Shown here: positions 8,009 to 16,940 of the stretch, one piece after another
Numbering within the stretch: the stretch's first letter is position 1
Layout: each line of letters starts with the position of its first letter
NCBI GenBank assembly: GCA_905182565.1
Contig: CAJJCB010000018.1
Span: forward strand, 1-64,000
Length of the DNA stretch: 64,000 nt
Reading direction: 5' to 3'
Source of the DNA: Acidimicrobiaceae bacterium
GTDB taxonomy: Bacteria; Actinomycetota; Acidimicrobiia; Acidimicrobiales; Poriferisodalaceae
Made by a program: the position numbers and the translations under genes
The notes under the pieces: generated by a model
Databases searched by the model: none
What the model was told of the DNA's origin: nothing
The model's input: the letters and a program-made list of their open reading frames with translations, nothing else

Positions 8009-8881
8009 ATGGAAAAGCGGCGTTTAGGTCGAACGGGCCATGAAAGTTCGCTAGCGATTCTAGGAGGAGCGGCATTTGCTGCTTGCTCAACTAGCGAGGC
8101 CGAGTCTGCTTTTTATGGAGCCCTTGAGATGGGTGTGAACCATCTTGATATTGCTCCGCGCTATGGTGATGCAGAAGAAACTGTGGGCCGTTACATACCA
8201 TCAGTTAGAAAAAATTTGTTTGTTGGATGTAAAACTGCGGAGTTAACAGCCGATGCTGTTAGGGCTGATTTAGAAAGATCTTTAACTCGGTTGGGTTGCG
8301 ACTATCTGAATCTCTATCAAGCTCATGGTGTAACGGATCTCAAGGATCTTGACAATAGAGCAGATGCGCTAGAGACGATTATGAAAATAAAAGAAGAGGG
8401 AATCACTCATTATGCAGGAATCACTGGTCATGACATAGGTGCTCCAAAAGCTCATCTTGAGGCCCTCAAGAGGTATGACCTAGACACAGTCATGTTCCCG
8501 ATTTATCCGAGATTGTGGTCGGATCAGGAGTACCGCGAAGACGCTGAAAAACTGCTTAGCTATTGCGAAAAAAATGATGTTGGTGTCCAGATAATTAAAT
8601 CGATCGCGCGAGAGCCATGGGGAGAGAACATTTCATCTCATCGTTGTTGGTATAAGCCTGAAACAGAGGAGAGTCTTATAGAGCGAGGTGTCCGCTTCGC
8701 TCTCTCTACTCCAGGAGTCGCTGCAATAGCTTCAGTCGGGGATTTGATGTTGTTACCAGCTGTGTTGAAGGCAGCAGAAAACTTTTCACCGATGAACGAA
8801 AGTGAACGTAGAAAAGCCATAGAAGAGTCCGCGGATAACCAAATTATTTTTCCCATTTCAGAACATTTCAGACGTGACTAA
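8009..8881 (+). CDS. Aldo/keto reductase family protein
   Basis: 290-aa NADPH-type TIM barrel. The catalytic tetrad can be placed: Asp in NHLDIAPRYGDAE, Tyr in the same stretch, Lys in LFVGCKTAE and His in YQAHGVTD. The N-terminus MEKRRLGRTGHESS is typical. C-terminal half includes TPGVAAIASVGD, the usual cofactor-side strand. The shortish C-terminus lacks a long ferredoxin extension. Substrate is an unknown carbonyl. Convergent with the SDR gene on the other strand, with 13 bp between stops. Confidence 0.87.
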   Translation: MEKRRLGRTGHESSLAILGGAAFAACSTSEAESAFYGALEMGVNHLDIAPRYGDAEETVGRYIPSVRKNLFVGCKTAELTADAVRADLERSLTRLGCDYLNLYQAHGVTDLKDLDNRADALETIMKIKEEGITHYAGITGHDIGAPKAHLEALKRYDLDTVMFPIYPRLWSDQEYREDAEKLLSYCEKNDVGVQIIKSIAREPWGENISSHRCWYKPETEESLIERGVRFALSTPGVAAIASVGDLMLLPAVLKAAENFSPMNESERRKAIEESADNQIIFPISEHFRRD

Positions 8882-8894
8882 TAGGCATACCTAA

Positions 8895-9680
8895 TTAGAC
8901 AACCGGGGTAAGGCCGCCATCTATATTTATGCTTGTGCCAGTTATATAAGATGCCGCATCGCTTGCTAAAAATAATGCAAGGTTGGCGAATTCTTGCGGG
9001 TCTCCCATCCGACCAGCTGGAATTCCACTTCCCATTTGTTTAACGAATTGTTCGAAAGATTCATCGCCTTGAAGATTGCTCCAACGTGTGCGCCACTGTT
9101 CACTCACAATCAGCCCAGTGTTTAGGGCATTAATCAACACTCCATCAGACGCAAATTCTGTTGCGAGGGCCTTAGTCAGAGCCATGCCTGCTGCCCTAGC
9201 GACAGAGGTAGGGCAAGTTTTGGCACCAGGTGCTTTAGCTGCAGAATTTAATGTGTTTATGATTCGGCCCCACTGACGCTCCTGCATATCAGGAATACAT
9301 AGTCGGCATAGTCGTGCTGCGGAAAAAAATTTTAAGTCAAAGTCTGACATCCAGTCATCTTCGGTCACATCTAAAAAAGGTTTGGCATTAGAAGTCCCAG
9401 CGTTGTTCACTAAAATATCTACAACTCCAAATGTCTGTTTTGATTCTTCGTACGCCTCAGCTATAGCGTTTGCTTGGCTTACATCAGCGGAGATAGCGAC
9501 ATGGTTCCCTGACGGATTAGCAGTCCGTAGAGCGGAAAGCGTCTGGTCTAGGGCAAATTTATCTCTAGCTATTACGGAGACATTCGCTCCTGCAGAAGCA
9601 AATGTCTCGGCCATAGCTCGGCCAAGCCCTTTACTACCCCCGGTAATTAATGCGCTACGACCATCTAAACGAAGTTCCAT
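8895..9680 (-). CDS. SDR-family oxidoreductase with altered YxxxK site
   Basis: 261-aa Rossmann protein with cofactor motif TGGSKGLGRAMAE, NNAGTSNAKP, and the C-terminal ASYITGTSINIDGGLTPVV common to 3-oxoacyl reductase-like SDRs. Where the Tyr-xxx-Lys catalytic pair should stand the sequence reads PTSVARAAGMALTK, i.e. Thr-xxx-Arg. I believe this substitution recurs in a divergent SDR subgroup, so it is probably a real enzyme with another mechanism or a binding protein rather than a broken gene. Substrate unknown. Confidence 0.8.
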   Translation of the reverse strand: MELRLDGRSALITGGSKGLGRAMAETFASAGANVSVIARDKFALDQTLSALRTANPSGNHVAISADVSQANAIAEAYEESKQTFGVVDILVNNAGTSNAKPFLDVTEDDWMSDFDLKFFSAARLCRLCIPDMQERQWGRIINTLNSAAKAPGAKTCPTSVARAAGMALTKALATEFASDGVLINALNTGLIVSEQWRTRWSNLQGDESFEQFVKQMGSGIPAGRMGDPQEFANLALFLASDAASYITGTSINIDGGLTPVV

Positions 9681-9711
9681 GCTCTAACGATATATCGGAT
9701 ACAAGCTGCGC

Positions 9712-10563
9712 TCATCCAAAATCCCATCTCATTAACCCTTCCTGGATACACGAAGCGATAAGCAATCCTTCCTGATCAAAAAATTTGCCAGTGGCAAGAC
9801 CGCGAGCACCGCTTGTGGATTCAACAGATTGTTTGTATAGAAGCCATGTGTCGGCTTTTGGAACTTGGTGAAACCACATTGCATGATCGAGACTAGTGCC
9901 GGTCAAACGCTCATCTTGCCAACGTTTTCCATGAGGCAGCGTCACGTGATCGATAAGGGTCGCATCAGCCATGTAAGCCAGAGCACATTCATGCATCTGT
10001 TGATTTTCGCCCATGGGTTCGCTCATGCGCATCCACATGAGCTGAGGTTCGGTTATAGGAATATCCTCTGGAAGCGTCGGCGGATTTATGTAACGAATTT
10101 CTATGGGTCGTTTGCGGCCATGCCATTCACCCGCGATTAAGCCAAGTTGTGATTCCCAATAGTCGTAATAGGTAATTAAGTCATCATCAGGCCCAGGAAG
10201 ATCTTCTAACAACTCAGGTTGCCAAGTAAAGCCATTTTCTGGAATATGGAAAGACAAAATCGTACGAAATACTTCTACGTTTGCTTGACTAGCAACTACT
10301 TGTCGACTGCTAAAAGACCGTCCGTCTTTTATTCGTTCTACCTTAAGAGTCGTTTCTTTGTTGACGTCCCCGGGTCTAAGGAAATATGAGTGTGAGGAAT
10401 GCACAAATTTAGGAGGTTCAACCGTTAATTGTGCAGCTCGCAAGCTATGACACAAAAATTGGCCACCAAATGTTCTTTGGCCACCTTCGGGAGCTGAGGG
10501 AGCAAGATAGGTGTCAGCTGAAAGTCGCTTAAATTTTAATAGATTCTCGAATACTTGTGTCAC
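9712..10563 (-). CDS. tesB: Acyl-CoA thioesterase II
   Basis: Double hot-dog thioesterase hydrolysing medium and long acyl-CoAs. Starting at GTG 10563 gives 283 aa beginning VTQVFENLLKFKRL, which lines up with the E. coli TesB start; an in-frame TTG at 10611 would add 16 unusual residues. Conserved pieces are QRTFGGQFLCHSLRAA in the first domain, the catalytic Asp in LAYMADATLID, Ser/Thr in TGTSLDHAMWFH, and Gln in ASCIQEGLMRWD. Divergently transcribed from the carboxylase beta subunit, with about 72 bp between starts. Confidence 0.88.
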   Translation of the reverse strand: MTQVFENLLKFKRLSADTYLAPSAPEGGQRTFGGQFLCHSLRAAQLTVEPPKFVHSSHSYFLRPGDVNKETTLKVERIKDGRSFSSRQVVASQANVEVFRTILSFHIPENGFTWQPELLEDLPGPDDDLITYYDYWESQLGLIAGEWHGRKRPIEIRYINPPTLPEDIPITEPQLMWMRMSEPMGENQQMHECALAYMADATLIDHVTLPHGKRWQDERLTGTSLDHAMWFHQVPKADTWLLYKQSVESTSGARGLATGKFFDQEGLLIASCIQEGLMRWDFG

Positions 10564-10635
10564 ATAACTAAAGATACTGAGCCGAGGGGCAACAAAGAGA
10601 TCTAGGCTCAAGGAGTCGCAGAGCAGGGAGCGAAA

Positions 10636-12186
10636 ATGAGCTGGGAAGCCGAAATAGAAGAATTACACAAACGAGAGGCATTTGCTGATCAACTCGGTGG
10701 AGTAGAGAAAGTTGAACGCCAACACTTTTATGGAAAACTTACCATTAGGGAAAGAATTAGTGCGGTAGCTGATCCGTCTTCTTTTCACGAAATAGGCAAG
10801 ATCGCCGGCGTTGCTCAATACGACGATGATGGAAACCTTCTGTCATTAACCCCGTCTAATTTTATTTTTGGTTTAGCTCGCATCGACGGCCGCCCAGTCA
10901 TAATTTCTGGAGATGATTTCACTGTCAGAGGCGGCTCTGCGGACGCTACATTCCCAGAAAAGCGAAACCGAGCAGAAGGCATGGCCTTAGAACTCAAACT
11001 CCCACATATTCGACTAGTTGATGGAATGGGTGGAGGTGGCTCGGTAAAAACAATCGAGACGGCTGGTCGAACTTATATCCCGGAACTTCGAGGCTGGGAA
11101 ACAATAGTCAATCACCTTGCCGTTTCTCCTTCGGTCTCCTTAGCCCTAGGTTCAGTCGCTGGAATAGGTGCCGCTCGCGTAGCAACTTCCCACTACTCTG
11201 TAATAGTCCGAGAAACAGCACAGATGATGATCGCTGGCCCTGCATTAGTTGAGCAAGCTCAGCTTGGCAATCACGGTAAAGAGGAGCTGGGTCACGCGAA
11301 CATCCATACCTCCAATGGTGCAATTGATGACGTAGCTGAGACAGAATTAGAGGCTTTCCAGCTAGCCAAAAAGTTTCTTTCGTATCTCCCATCAAGCATC
11401 GATGAACTACCTCCCCGAAGTGAAATCAATGATGACCCTTTCAGAAGAGATGAGTGGCTAATCACCGCAGTGCCTCGTGAGCCACGCAGGGTATATCAAA
11501 TGAGAAAAATTGTTGAATCAATTTTTGACCGTGAGTCTTTTTTCGAAATTGGTAAGAATTGGGGTAAATCAATAATCACGGGCATGGCTAGACTTAACGG
11601 ATTTCCCGTCGCAGTATTCGCCGAAGACCCGTTCCAATATGGTGGTGGGTGGACGGCTGACGGCTGCCGTAAGCTCATACGACTATTAGACATGGCATCC
11701 ACGTTTCACTTACCGGTGATTCACCTGGAAGATTGTCCAGGGTTTCTTATTGGCAAAGAATCTGAAGAAAATGCAACGATTCGTTATGGATCACAAGCGC
11801 TTGCAGCAATTGGCCAGTTAACAACTCCGTTTGCGTGTGTTGTTCTGCGAAAAGCATTTGGTGTAGCTGGCGCTGCTAACAATAAGCCAGGTGCTCATAG
11901 TTTCCGATACTCATGGCCATCTGGCGATTGGGGCTCGCTCCCTATCGAAGGAGGCATCGAAGTCGCCTACAAACAAGATCTAGCAGACAGCGATAATCCC
12001 GAGCAACTAATTGAAGAGATCCGAGAGCGGTTAAACAAGCTACGATCTCCTTTAAGATCTGCGGAATTTTTTGAAATCGAGGAAATTATTGATCCCCGAG
12101 ATACGCGTGGCCTGTTATGCGAATGGGCTGAGTTAGCTCAACGGACCCTTGAAACTGGTCCATCAAAATTTAGTTACCGACCGTAA
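10636..12186 (+). CDS. Acyl-CoA carboxylase beta subunit (carboxyltransferase)
   Basis: 516-aa biotin-dependent carboxyltransferase with two crotonase-fold halves. The N-half has GKLTIRERISAVADPSSF and VDGMGGGGSVKTIE; the C-half has EDPFQYGGGWTADGC and HLEDCPGFLIGKESE, then AFGVAGAANNKPGAH, the acyl-CoA/biotin pockets of the propionyl/methylcrotonyl-CoA carboxylase beta family. It would transfer carboxylate from biotin to an acyl-CoA. No biotin carboxylase or carrier subunit is in the window, so the partner must be encoded elsewhere. Followed after 92 bp by an acyl-CoA dehydrogenase. Confidence 0.87.
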   Translation: MSWEAEIEELHKREAFADQLGGVEKVERQHFYGKLTIRERISAVADPSSFHEIGKIAGVAQYDDDGNLLSLTPSNFIFGLARIDGRPVIISGDDFTVRGGSADATFPEKRNRAEGMALELKLPHIRLVDGMGGGGSVKTIETAGRTYIPELRGWETIVNHLAVSPSVSLALGSVAGIGAARVATSHYSVIVRETAQMMIAGPALVEQAQLGNHGKEELGHANIHTSNGAIDDVAETELEAFQLAKKFLSYLPSSIDELPPRSEINDDPFRRDEWLITAVPREPRRVYQMRKIVESIFDRESFFEIGKNWGKSIITGMARLNGFPVAVFAEDPFQYGGGWTADGCRKLIRLLDMASTFHLPVIHLEDCPGFLIGKESEENATIRYGSQALAAIGQLTTPFACVVLRKAFGVAGAANNKPGAHSFRYSWPSGDWGSLPIEGGIEVAYKQDLADSDNPEQLIEEIRERLNKLRSPLRSAEFFEIEEIIDPRDTRGLLCEWAELAQRTLETGPSKFSYRP

Positions 12187-12278
12187 TGAATTGACGCTGT
12201 GTCTGAATTGTGCGAGTTTCAAAGCATATTAAATATTTGTTCTTGCTGTAGTAGCGATATAACGACGTAAGGGAAACT

Positions 12279-13529
12279 GTGGACCCGACATATAGTCATG
12301 AGGCTGATAGTTATCGACAGAAAATACAAGCTTTTCTTGCAGAACATCTTCCTACCGATTGGAAAGGCATCGGAGCTTTGAATGGAGATGCTCGGGAAAT
12401 TTTTGTAGGTGAATGGCGCTCACTTCTAGCTGAGAACAGGCTTCTGGCTGTCTCATGGCCAACAGAATACGGAGGAGCTGGCCTAAGCGAAGTTGAAAGA
12501 ATTGTCTTAGCCGAGGAGTTTGCAAAGGCGGGCGTTCCTGAGGGCAATGACAATGATGCATTCTCAATAACTATGGTTGGCAACGCAATTATTCAATGTG
12601 GGTCAGAGGAACAAAAACGACATTTCTTGCCTCGCATTATCACTGGCGTAGATAGATGGTGTCAAGGGTACAGCGAGCCTGATAGCGGTTCTGATCTAGC
12701 TAACTTGGGTACCAGAGCCGCTTTGGATGGAGATGAATGGCATATCAATGGACAAAAAGTTTGGACCTCTAGCGGCCACACCGCAAATTGGATCTTCGTT
12801 TTGTGCCGAACTGACCCTGAATCACCAAAACATAAAGGAATTAGTTTCATTCTTGTTCCAATGCAACAAGAAGGCGTCGAGATACGCCCAATCATAAATA
12901 TTAATAAGAGGCATGACTTTAATGAAGTTTTTTTTAGCGACGCAAAAGCACCTAAAGAAAATGTTGTTGGTGACGTACACGATGGTTGGCGTGTCGCAAA
13001 CATTTTACTTGGCTTCGAAAGAGGACATGGAGCTACGACAGACGCTATACGATTTCGAGAAGAACTTGATCGGGTATCTCTGATAGCTCAACAAAAGGGT
13101 GTTACTGCAGACCCTAATATGCGGCAAGATTTGGCGCGCGCCCACAGCAAGGTTGAAATTATGCGCTGGATGGGACAGCGGGCGGTAACGGAAGCCTTAG
13201 CTGGAAATCCCCCCGGTCCAGAATCATCGCTTCATAAATTGATATGGAGCGAGTATCACAATTGGTTCACTGAAAAAACTATGCATATTCTGGGGGCAGA
13301 GGCGATGGTGCCATCAGGACACGGTGCCGTGAATGGAATAGGCACCGACGCAATTGGAGCACAATTCTCCTCAAAGAGTTGGGTTCAAACAATGCTCGGC
13401 GCGCGACCTGGAACTATCTATGCAGGAACTTCGGAAGTGCAACGAAACATTGTAGGGGATCGCGTGTTAGGGCTACCGAGGGAACCGCGAGCCGATAGTG
13501 GACCATGGAATGAAATGGGCAAAAAATAA
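12279..13529 (+). CDS. Acyl-CoA dehydrogenase (FadE-type)
   Basis: 416 aa, GTG start with TAAGGGA upstream. Middle-domain marks are YSEPDSGSDLANLGTRA and QKVWTSSGHTANWIF; the C-domain ends GTIYAGTSEVQRNIVGDRV followed by LGLPREPR, characteristic of the large actinobacterial FadE group. The position equal to the MCAD catalytic Glu is Ala here (AGT, not EGT). In this group the base is usually supplied from another helix, and a Glu in LLGFERGHGATT is a candidate. Substrate unknown. Probably one operon with the SDR 31 bp downstream. Confidence 0.88.
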   Translation: MDPTYSHEADSYRQKIQAFLAEHLPTDWKGIGALNGDAREIFVGEWRSLLAENRLLAVSWPTEYGGAGLSEVERIVLAEEFAKAGVPEGNDNDAFSITMVGNAIIQCGSEEQKRHFLPRIITGVDRWCQGYSEPDSGSDLANLGTRAALDGDEWHINGQKVWTSSGHTANWIFVLCRTDPESPKHKGISFILVPMQQEGVEIRPIININKRHDFNEVFFSDAKAPKENVVGDVHDGWRVANILLGFERGHGATTDAIRFREELDRVSLIAQQKGVTADPNMRQDLARAHSKVEIMRWMGQRAVTEALAGNPPGPESSLHKLIWSEYHNWFTEKTMHILGAEAMVPSGHGAVNGIGTDAIGAQFSSKSWVQTMLGARPGTIYAGTSEVQRNIVGDRVLGLPREPRADSGPWNEMGKK

Positions 13530-13560
13530 TCGTAAATAATCGTAAAAGGAGTTCGTTATT

Positions 13561-14328
13561 ATGACATTTGACCTTAAAGGAAAAACGGCGCTCGTCACAG
13601 GTGGGTCGGCAGGCATCGGCAAAGGTATAGCTAAAGCACTAGCCGGAGCTGGAGCGCAGGTCATGATTACCAGTAGGAAAGCTGAGAAATGTGAAGCAGC
13701 AATAGCTGAAATAGGAGGCGAGTCTGATTTCATTACCTCTCACATTGGAATCCTTGAAGAAGCAGAACGCGTTGTGGACGCGACTCTAGAACGATTCGGG
13801 TCTGTGGATATTTTGGTTAATAACGCAGCAACCAATCCTTGGGCAGGACCAATGATTGACTGTGACGTACCGAGGCTCGACAAGACCTACGAAGTCAATC
13901 TTAGGGCTCCTCTGCAATGGACTCAGACGGCATGGACTAAGTGGATGCAAGAAAATGGTGGATCTATAATTAATATCGCGTCGGTTGGCGGCTTCGCCAC
14001 CAGCGAAGCTCTTGGGGTCTACTGCATGTTTAAAGATGCGCTCATGCATATGACCAGGCAACTAGCTGCAGAAATGGGTCCAAAAGTGCGAGTAAATTGC
14101 ATCGCGCCTGGTCTGATCAAAACAGACTTCGCAAAAGTTTTGTGGGATGGTCCACGCGGGAAACAGATAGCTGACATGCTTCCGCTCGGCCGTCTCGGTG
14201 AACCTGAAGACATAGGAGAAGCCGCACTTTATCTGGCGGCCGGAGCTAGCTGGATGACAGGAAATACACTTACAATCGATGGCGGAGAACTCATTCGAAT
14301 TACGGGTGAACCTCCGATCGAAGAATGA
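13561..14328 (+). CDS. SDR-family oxidoreductase
   Basis: 255-aa classical SDR, preceded by a strong AAAGGAG ribosome site. Cofactor motif TGGSAGIGKGIAKAL, NNAATNPWAG (NNA variant of NNAG), Ser in INIASVGGF, and catalytic YCMFK are all present; the C-terminus SWMTGNTLTIDGGELI is typical. Likely a 3-hydroxyacyl-CoA dehydrogenase or keto-reductase working after the upstream acyl-CoA dehydrogenase; that role is inferred from position. Its stop overlaps the start of the small membrane protein by 4 nt. Confidence 0.88.
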   Translation: MTFDLKGKTALVTGGSAGIGKGIAKALAGAGAQVMITSRKAEKCEAAIAEIGGESDFITSHIGILEEAERVVDATLERFGSVDILVNNAATNPWAGPMIDCDVPRLDKTYEVNLRAPLQWTQTAWTKWMQENGGSIINIASVGGFATSEALGVYCMFKDALMHMTRQLAAEMGPKVRVNCIAPGLIKTDFAKVLWDGPRGKQIADMLPLGRLGEPEDIGEAALYLAAGASWMTGNTLTIDGGELIRITGEPPIEE

Positions 14329-14708
14329 AAGTCAGTCTAGGCAAGTGGCTTCCGTTAACTATCTGGACGTTACTGCTATGGACATCTCGGATAAAAAATA
14401 TTCTTCAAAATAGTGATTTGACTTATATCGCCGTTGCGATCCGAGTTTTGGTGGCATTAATGTTTTTGCTCCTAGCGCTATTAACCGTTCGCTCGTCTCT
14501 ACGAAAAAAAGAAAACCAAAGTTGGCTGATTGCGCTCTGCGTCTGGTCACTTGTCTACTGGCCTGTAAGAGGTGGACTCATCCTAATAGATTCCCAGTAC
14601 TCGCCTGGGTTTAAGGCAGTTCACACTGCCTTAATGATAGTTACGCTTGGTCTTGTTGCCATAGCGTTACCTTATAAAAAACTAGCTCAAATTAGAGGCA
14701 AATTTTAG
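14325..14708 (+). CDS. Small integral membrane protein, function unknown
   Basis: 127 aa starting with an ATGA overlap on the SDR stop. Four hydrophobic segments are visible: about residues 8-20, 33-55, 66-86 and 96-117, with a positively charged loop (VRSSLRKKENQ) between the second and third. No family recognised. The last 27 nt overlap the end of the alpha/beta hydrolase gene on the other strand. Translational coupling suggests it is co-expressed with the SDR. Confidence 0.6.
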   Translation: MKVSLGKWLPLTIWTLLLWTSRIKNILQNSDLTYIAVAIRVLVALMFLLLALLTVRSSLRKKENQSWLIALCVWSLVYWPVRGGLILIDSQYSPGFKAVHTALMIVTLGLVAIALPYKKLAQIRGKF

Positions 14709-15425
14709 GAACCAGTTCCACACTAGATGCGGATCTTCGACCATCGGGTTATGCCCGAGCCCTTCAAAAACCACAGGTGGTTCGATAGGCAATAGCTTGT
14801 GATCCTCGACCGTGGCTACGGGATCTGCACTCCCGAGAGCCATAGTCATTGGTATTCCCATTTTTGTGATGGATCCCATGCTTTCCAGAAAGTAGCGTGG
14901 TGCTGCCAGGAACGAAGATGGGTCTTGTGACACCATCCAACCTTCTTCGATTTGCCTAATGCCACGGTCTACAAGCGAAGAAGTGGGCTCAACGATTCCT
15001 ATGAGACCAGATAATTTAAGAAACCAATCAATTGCCTCACTACGAGTTTCAAAAATTCTTGGTGGCTTAGATGCCATTTTTGGAATGCGATTGAGATCTT
15101 CCTCTGACCAGAGAATTTTTAAACCAAGAACTGCAAGTCCAAGTGGTGGATTGCCAAAAAAACCAGATCCTAGAGCTAGCCCGACACCGCCGCCCATTGA
15201 ATGGCCCAGAACGATGTAACGCTCATTATGATCTAATAGATCAATAACATCCGATGCTAGTGAGCCAAGTGTGTACCGGTTGCGCCATTCAGCTGCACCA
15301 TGACCACGAAAATCAGGTGCGATTACACGCCCTGGCCAATCGGAGGCTGCGATTAGCGGTTCCCAGATTTGTGCGGTAGCCCCCATCCCATGGAGAAGAA
15401 CAAGAGTTGGGTTCTTTTCATTCAC
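14682..15425 (-). CDS. Alpha/beta hydrolase fold protein
   Basis: 247-aa esterase/hydrolase of the MhpC/BioH type. Oxyanion region LVLLHGMGATAQIWEP, nucleophile elbow VLGHSMGGGVGLAL (Ser), acid in ALGSADPVATVED (Asp) and base in FEGLGHNPMVEDP (His) form a complete triad. Substrate is an unknown ester or C-C bond. It is divergent from the MFS gene at 15672 and converges on the small membrane protein. Confidence 0.87.
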   Translation of the reverse strand: MNEKNPTLVLLHGMGATAQIWEPLIAASDWPGRVIAPDFRGHGAAEWRNRYTLGSLASDVIDLLDHNERYIVLGHSMGGGVGLALGSGFFGNPPLGLAVLGLKILWSEEDLNRIPKMASKPPRIFETRSEAIDWFLKLSGLIGIVEPTSSLVDRGIRQIEEGWMVSQDPSSFLAAPRYFLESMGSITKMGIPMTMALGSADPVATVEDHKLLPIEPPVVFEGLGHNPMVEDPHLVWNWFLKFASNLS

Positions 15426-15575
15426 CTCAACGAGATTACAGAAAGAATTTGCGTTCGGTCGCGCGTAGATGCATATCTGTCCGAGTTTCTTTAATTCATA
15501 TGAAATGTAGAGCAGGTTTACAGTGAGTGAATGAAATTAACTATCAGCGGATATTTCTGATGAAGGGAGTTCGGG

Positions 15576-15630
15576 TCAGAACTCACGCCGCTGTTCTGAA
15601 ATTAAAGTAATAATCATTAGTTTAATGATT
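15576..15630. promoter_or_regulatory. Two short dyads upstream of an MFS gene
   Basis: In the 246-bp divergent gap there are two inverted repeats: TCAGAAC / GTTCTGA spaced by 10 nt (15576-15599) and AATCATTA / TAATGATT spaced by 3 nt (15612-15630). The second is a plausible regulator-binding site 42 nt before the GTG at 15672. No regulator gene lies next to it. Chance occurrence in AT-rich DNA cannot be excluded. Confidence 0.35.
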
Positions 15631-15671
15631 TCTGGAGAGCAGACAGGACTCAGCTACGGCAGGATGGCTTA

Positions 15672-16940
15672 GTGCGAAAATCTCGACCGAAGTTCAGAGG
15701 CTGGAAAGTCGTTGGCGCTGGAGTTTTGATTCAAGGCATGCAGAGCGCCCTCATAATGCAATCAATGGGTAGCTACATGGTGATACTCGAAAAACAGTTT
15801 GGGTGGAGCAAGTCTGTTCTTTCGGCTGCTTTTTCAGTTAATCGATTTGAGTCTGCATTACTTGGCCCTCTTCAGGGCTGGCTTTTGGATCGGGTGGGAC
15901 CGAAGCGAATTGCCAGAGCAGGCGCAATATTGTTATTAGTTGGGTTTCTTTGGTTTAGCCAAATTAATTCATTATGGGAGTTTTTTGCTTCATTTTTTTT
16001 AGTAGCAGTTGGAGCCGGACTTAGTGGGTTTTTGACAGTTACTGTGTCAATCGTTCGGTGGTTCGAGCGGCGTAGAGCTCGGGCCCTCGCTACTGGCAGC
16101 ATGGGTTTCGCTATGGGTGGCTTAGCGGTCCCACTAGTGGTTTGGTCTATTAACTCTTATGGTTGGAGACCAACAGCAGCATTTTCTGGAGTGCTAGCTA
16201 GTGTTTCTATTTTCTATTTTGCGAAATTTTTAGATGGGTCTCCCGAGGACTATGGCCAACAACTAGATGGTTTAGAGCCGGAAGAAGTGGAATCAGAGCC
16301 AACTGCTGAAGGTCTCGCCTCGATTCACTTCACAGCGCGCGAGGCCGTCCGCACGAGGGCTTTCTGGATGATCTCACTTGGGCATATGAGTGCTCTTTTC
16401 GTAGTGGGTGCGGTAATGGCCCACTTGGCACTTTATCTCACATCAGAGCGTGGCTATTCGTTGCAGCAAGCTAGCTTTGTTGGGGCTGCGTTGCCTTTGA
16501 TGCAAATGGTGGGAATGGCCATAGGAGGTTTTCTTGGTGACCGAGTCAATAAAAGAGTAATTGCTTCTTTCGCCATGATTGGACACGCAGGCGGCATACT
16601 CATCTTGGCATATGCGACTCAGGCTTTGACGATTAGCTTGTTCGTCATTCTTCATGGCCTAGCTTGGGGCGCTCGCGGCCCATTGATGCAGGCCCTACGA
16701 GCTGATTATTTTGGATCGTCTTCATTTGGTGCGATCATGGGTTTGAGCTCGGTAATCGTCATGCTTGGAACTGTGTTGGGCCCAATTATTGCCGGAGTTT
16801 TAGCAGATGTAACTGGCAGCTACCGGTTAGGTTTTATTGTTCTCGCAGTGTTGTCAGCATTAGGAGTGGTCTTCTTCATTTTTGCTACCCCCCCGGATCC
16901 GCCCGTTAGGTCTGCGGACCCAAGCCTCAGCGAGAACTGA
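15672..16940 (+). CDS. MFS transporter, monocarboxylate-type
   Basis: 422 aa, GTG start. About 12 hydrophobic segments with a hydrophilic central loop near residues 195-220 rich in Glu. The TM2-3 loop reads GWLLDRVGPKRIARAG, and the C-half equivalent IGGFLGDRVNKRVI. Same subfamily as the carrier at 6177 and the usual choice for organic acid uptake. The 3' end overlaps the YihY-type gene on the other strand by 81 bp. Confidence 0.85.
   Translation: MRKSRPKFRGWKVVGAGVLIQGMQSALIMQSMGSYMVILEKQFGWSKSVLSAAFSVNRFESALLGPLQGWLLDRVGPKRIARAGAILLLVGFLWFSQINSLWEFFASFFLVAVGAGLSGFLTVTVSIVRWFERRRARALATGSMGFAMGGLAVPLVVWSINSYGWRPTAAFSGVLASVSIFYFAKFLDGSPEDYGQQLDGLEPEEVESEPTAEGLASIHFTAREAVRTRAFWMISLGHMSALFVVGAVMAHLALYLTSERGYSLQQASFVGAALPLMQMVGMAIGGFLGDRVNKRVIASFAMIGHAGGILILAYATQALTISLFVILHGLAWGARGPLMQALRADYFGSSSFGAIMGLSSVIVMLGTVLGPIIAGVLADVTGSYRLGFIVLAVLSALGVVFFIFATPPDPPVRSADPSLSEN

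Noticed and set aside
12187-12278. Possible terminator between the carboxyltransferase and acyl-CoA dehydrogenase genes
   Set aside because: The AT-rich 92 bp contain no stem longer than a few pairs and no T tract.
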